From Symbiodinium sp. CCMP2592 (taxonomy: Eukaryota > Sar > Dinophyceae > Suessiales > Symbiodiniaceae), in NCBI GenBank assembly GCA_905221615.1, contig CAJNDT010000132.1:168501-232500 (forward strand): a DNA stretch of 64,000 bases. Reading direction: 5' to 3'. A program made the position numbers and the translations under genes. Below the pieces are notes generated by a model, which saw only the letters and a list, made by a program, of their open reading frames with translations, was not told the origin of the DNA and searched no databases. This document shows, one piece after another, positions 63,260 to 64,000 of this stretch. Position 1 is the first letter of the stretch, and each line of letters begins with the position of its first letter.

Positions 63260-63481
63260 GTGTCGACACTTATCTCCGCTGCTGTGGCTACTGCAGTTAC
63301 TTCAAACTTGCTTGGATTGGCGAAAGTCTCGGTCCCCTCTTTCAAGCAGTGCCAGCCGCTCGCCCAGATTCTCAGCTTCTTCTTGTCTGAGAAGGCGCTG
63401 CACTTCCAGTTGCTTGTGCGCTGGACCACGACACACTTTCGGAGCAGGAAGCACTACACACTTGAGCACGATTCAAGATAA
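63260..63481 (+). CDS. Possible exon, unknown
   Basis: The frame reads AATAVTSNLLG-type small residues and then KVSVPSFKQCQPLAQILSFF and RWTTTHFRSRKHYTLEHDSR to TAA. Protein-like, GTG at its left limit. It might be an upstream exon of the gene that follows. Confidence 0.33.
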   Translation: MSTLISAAVATAVTSNLLGLAKVSVPSFKQCQPLAQILSFFLSEKALHFQLLVRWTTTHFRSRKHYTLEHDSR

Positions 63482-63599
63482 GTCAAGGCCTAAAGCCTGA
63501 GGTTTTGGGCAACGGCCGGCAGCAACGTGCCATCCAACAAAGAGAATGAGAATGTTCCAAACTTGATGTGGTTTTAGTGCGGTTTTTGGAGTCTCAATT

Positions 63600-64000
63600 G
63601 CTGCAGGCCTCGCCGCTGGCCAGCGAGGGCCGTTCTCTGCTCGTGCCTGCGTACATCCTTGGGGCGCGGAGGTGGCATGCAGCGCGATAGCAGTTTTCGG
63701 TTGACAGTCTTACAGTTCGGTCCAAGGATCTTCGGCGGCTTAGATGGCACGTCCCGGGACATCGGGCCGGATAATTTCAACCAAGGCCCGTCGATTGCAA
63801 GCCAGGGTTTTCCTTGATCCGCGCGTGCAGCCTACTGTAAGTTTAGAGGCTCTCAACAGATGTTGCTTGGCAGGAAAGCCGGACGTGAACCTGGACGTGC
63901 CTCTGACCTCCGACTTGGTCGATATCGAGGTGCCACTGTTCAGCTGGTTGGGGAAGTATGGATATCGGCCGCGATCGTGGCCACCAACCTTCGAACTACA
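63600..64000 (+). CDS. Multi-exon unknown gene, runs off the window
   Basis: Three pieces: about 63600-63672 reads LQASPLASEGRSLLVPAYIL. About 63711-63785 reads FGPRIFGGLDGTSRDIGPDN then FNQ. 63874-64000 reads GKPDVNLDVPLTSDLVDIEV and FSWLGKYGYRPRSWPPTFEL and is still open at the edge. The second and third join in phase across an 88-nt GC-AG intron (63786-63873) in AG|G context; the first join is unresolved. No family recognised. An alternative frame of the last exon is also open, but only the one given joins the previous exon. Confidence 0.55.

Noticed and set aside
1..64000. Relict spliced-leader sequence (ending TTTTGGCTCAAG) marking retroposed genes
   Set aside because: GGCTCAAG occurs several times by chance but never with the preceding leader bases that I could find.
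1..64000. tRNA, 5S rRNA or snRNA genes
   Set aside because: A few GTTCGA-like words occur (for example near 3957) but no cloverleaf or box arrangement could be built.

Overview
The window reads as nuclear DNA of a photosynthetic dinoflagellate, probably a Symbiodiniaceae-like alga. The signs are a nuclear gene for the plastid ATP synthase epsilon chain with a bipartite plastid leader, a tandem array of near-identical small thylakoid-protein genes, and introns that begin GC or GA as well as GT and sit in AG|G repeats. Large simple-sequence blocks, degenerate interspersed repeats, and nearly all convincing coding on the + strand add to this. No bacterial operon, CRISPR array, rRNA or tRNA gene was recognised. 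Most genes are cut into short exons, so many entries are exon-level calls without a family name.

Layout. 1-12.6 kb: mostly microsatellites and minisatellites, with isolated candidate exons (a sulfotransferase-like piece at 0.9-1.4 kb, several unnamed terminal exons). 12.9-15.9 kb: two head-to-tail genes, a FAM135-type protein with only its N-terminal domain and the plastid ATP synthase epsilon subunit. 16-23.4 kb: a repeat-rich tract where GC-rich hairpins repeatedly precede (GA)n runs on the same strand, with two possible element-derived ORFs. 23.9-28.7 kb: unnamed multi-exon genes. 29.5-32.9 kb: a large hairpin, two oppositely oriented arrays of one degenerate minisatellite, and a dead LINE fragment. 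33-37.6 kb: scattered terminal exons.

37.7-49.7 kb is the most informative part. Five intact copies and one disrupted copy of a two- or three-exon gene encode the same secretory/plastid leader followed by a one-span thylakoid protein. One copy has an extra ~1 kb intron absent from its neighbours. The last copy has the start of that intron followed by a 7.1-kb non-LTR retrotransposon with two intact long ORFs. ORF1 has an OTU-type protease domain and zinc fingers; ORF2 has APE endonuclease, reverse transcriptase and RNase H. The host exon is in frame with ORF1, giving a potential plastid-leader/ORF1 chimera.

50-57.6 kb: small exons, one good three-exon unnamed gene (52.4-53.0 kb), GAT repeats, and a second dead LINE fragment. 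58.6-62.6 kb: a large two-exon gene for a DUF2828 (Ro60/TROVE-like plus vWA) protein with two GxxG-bearing C-terminal segments. The window ends inside another multi-exon gene.
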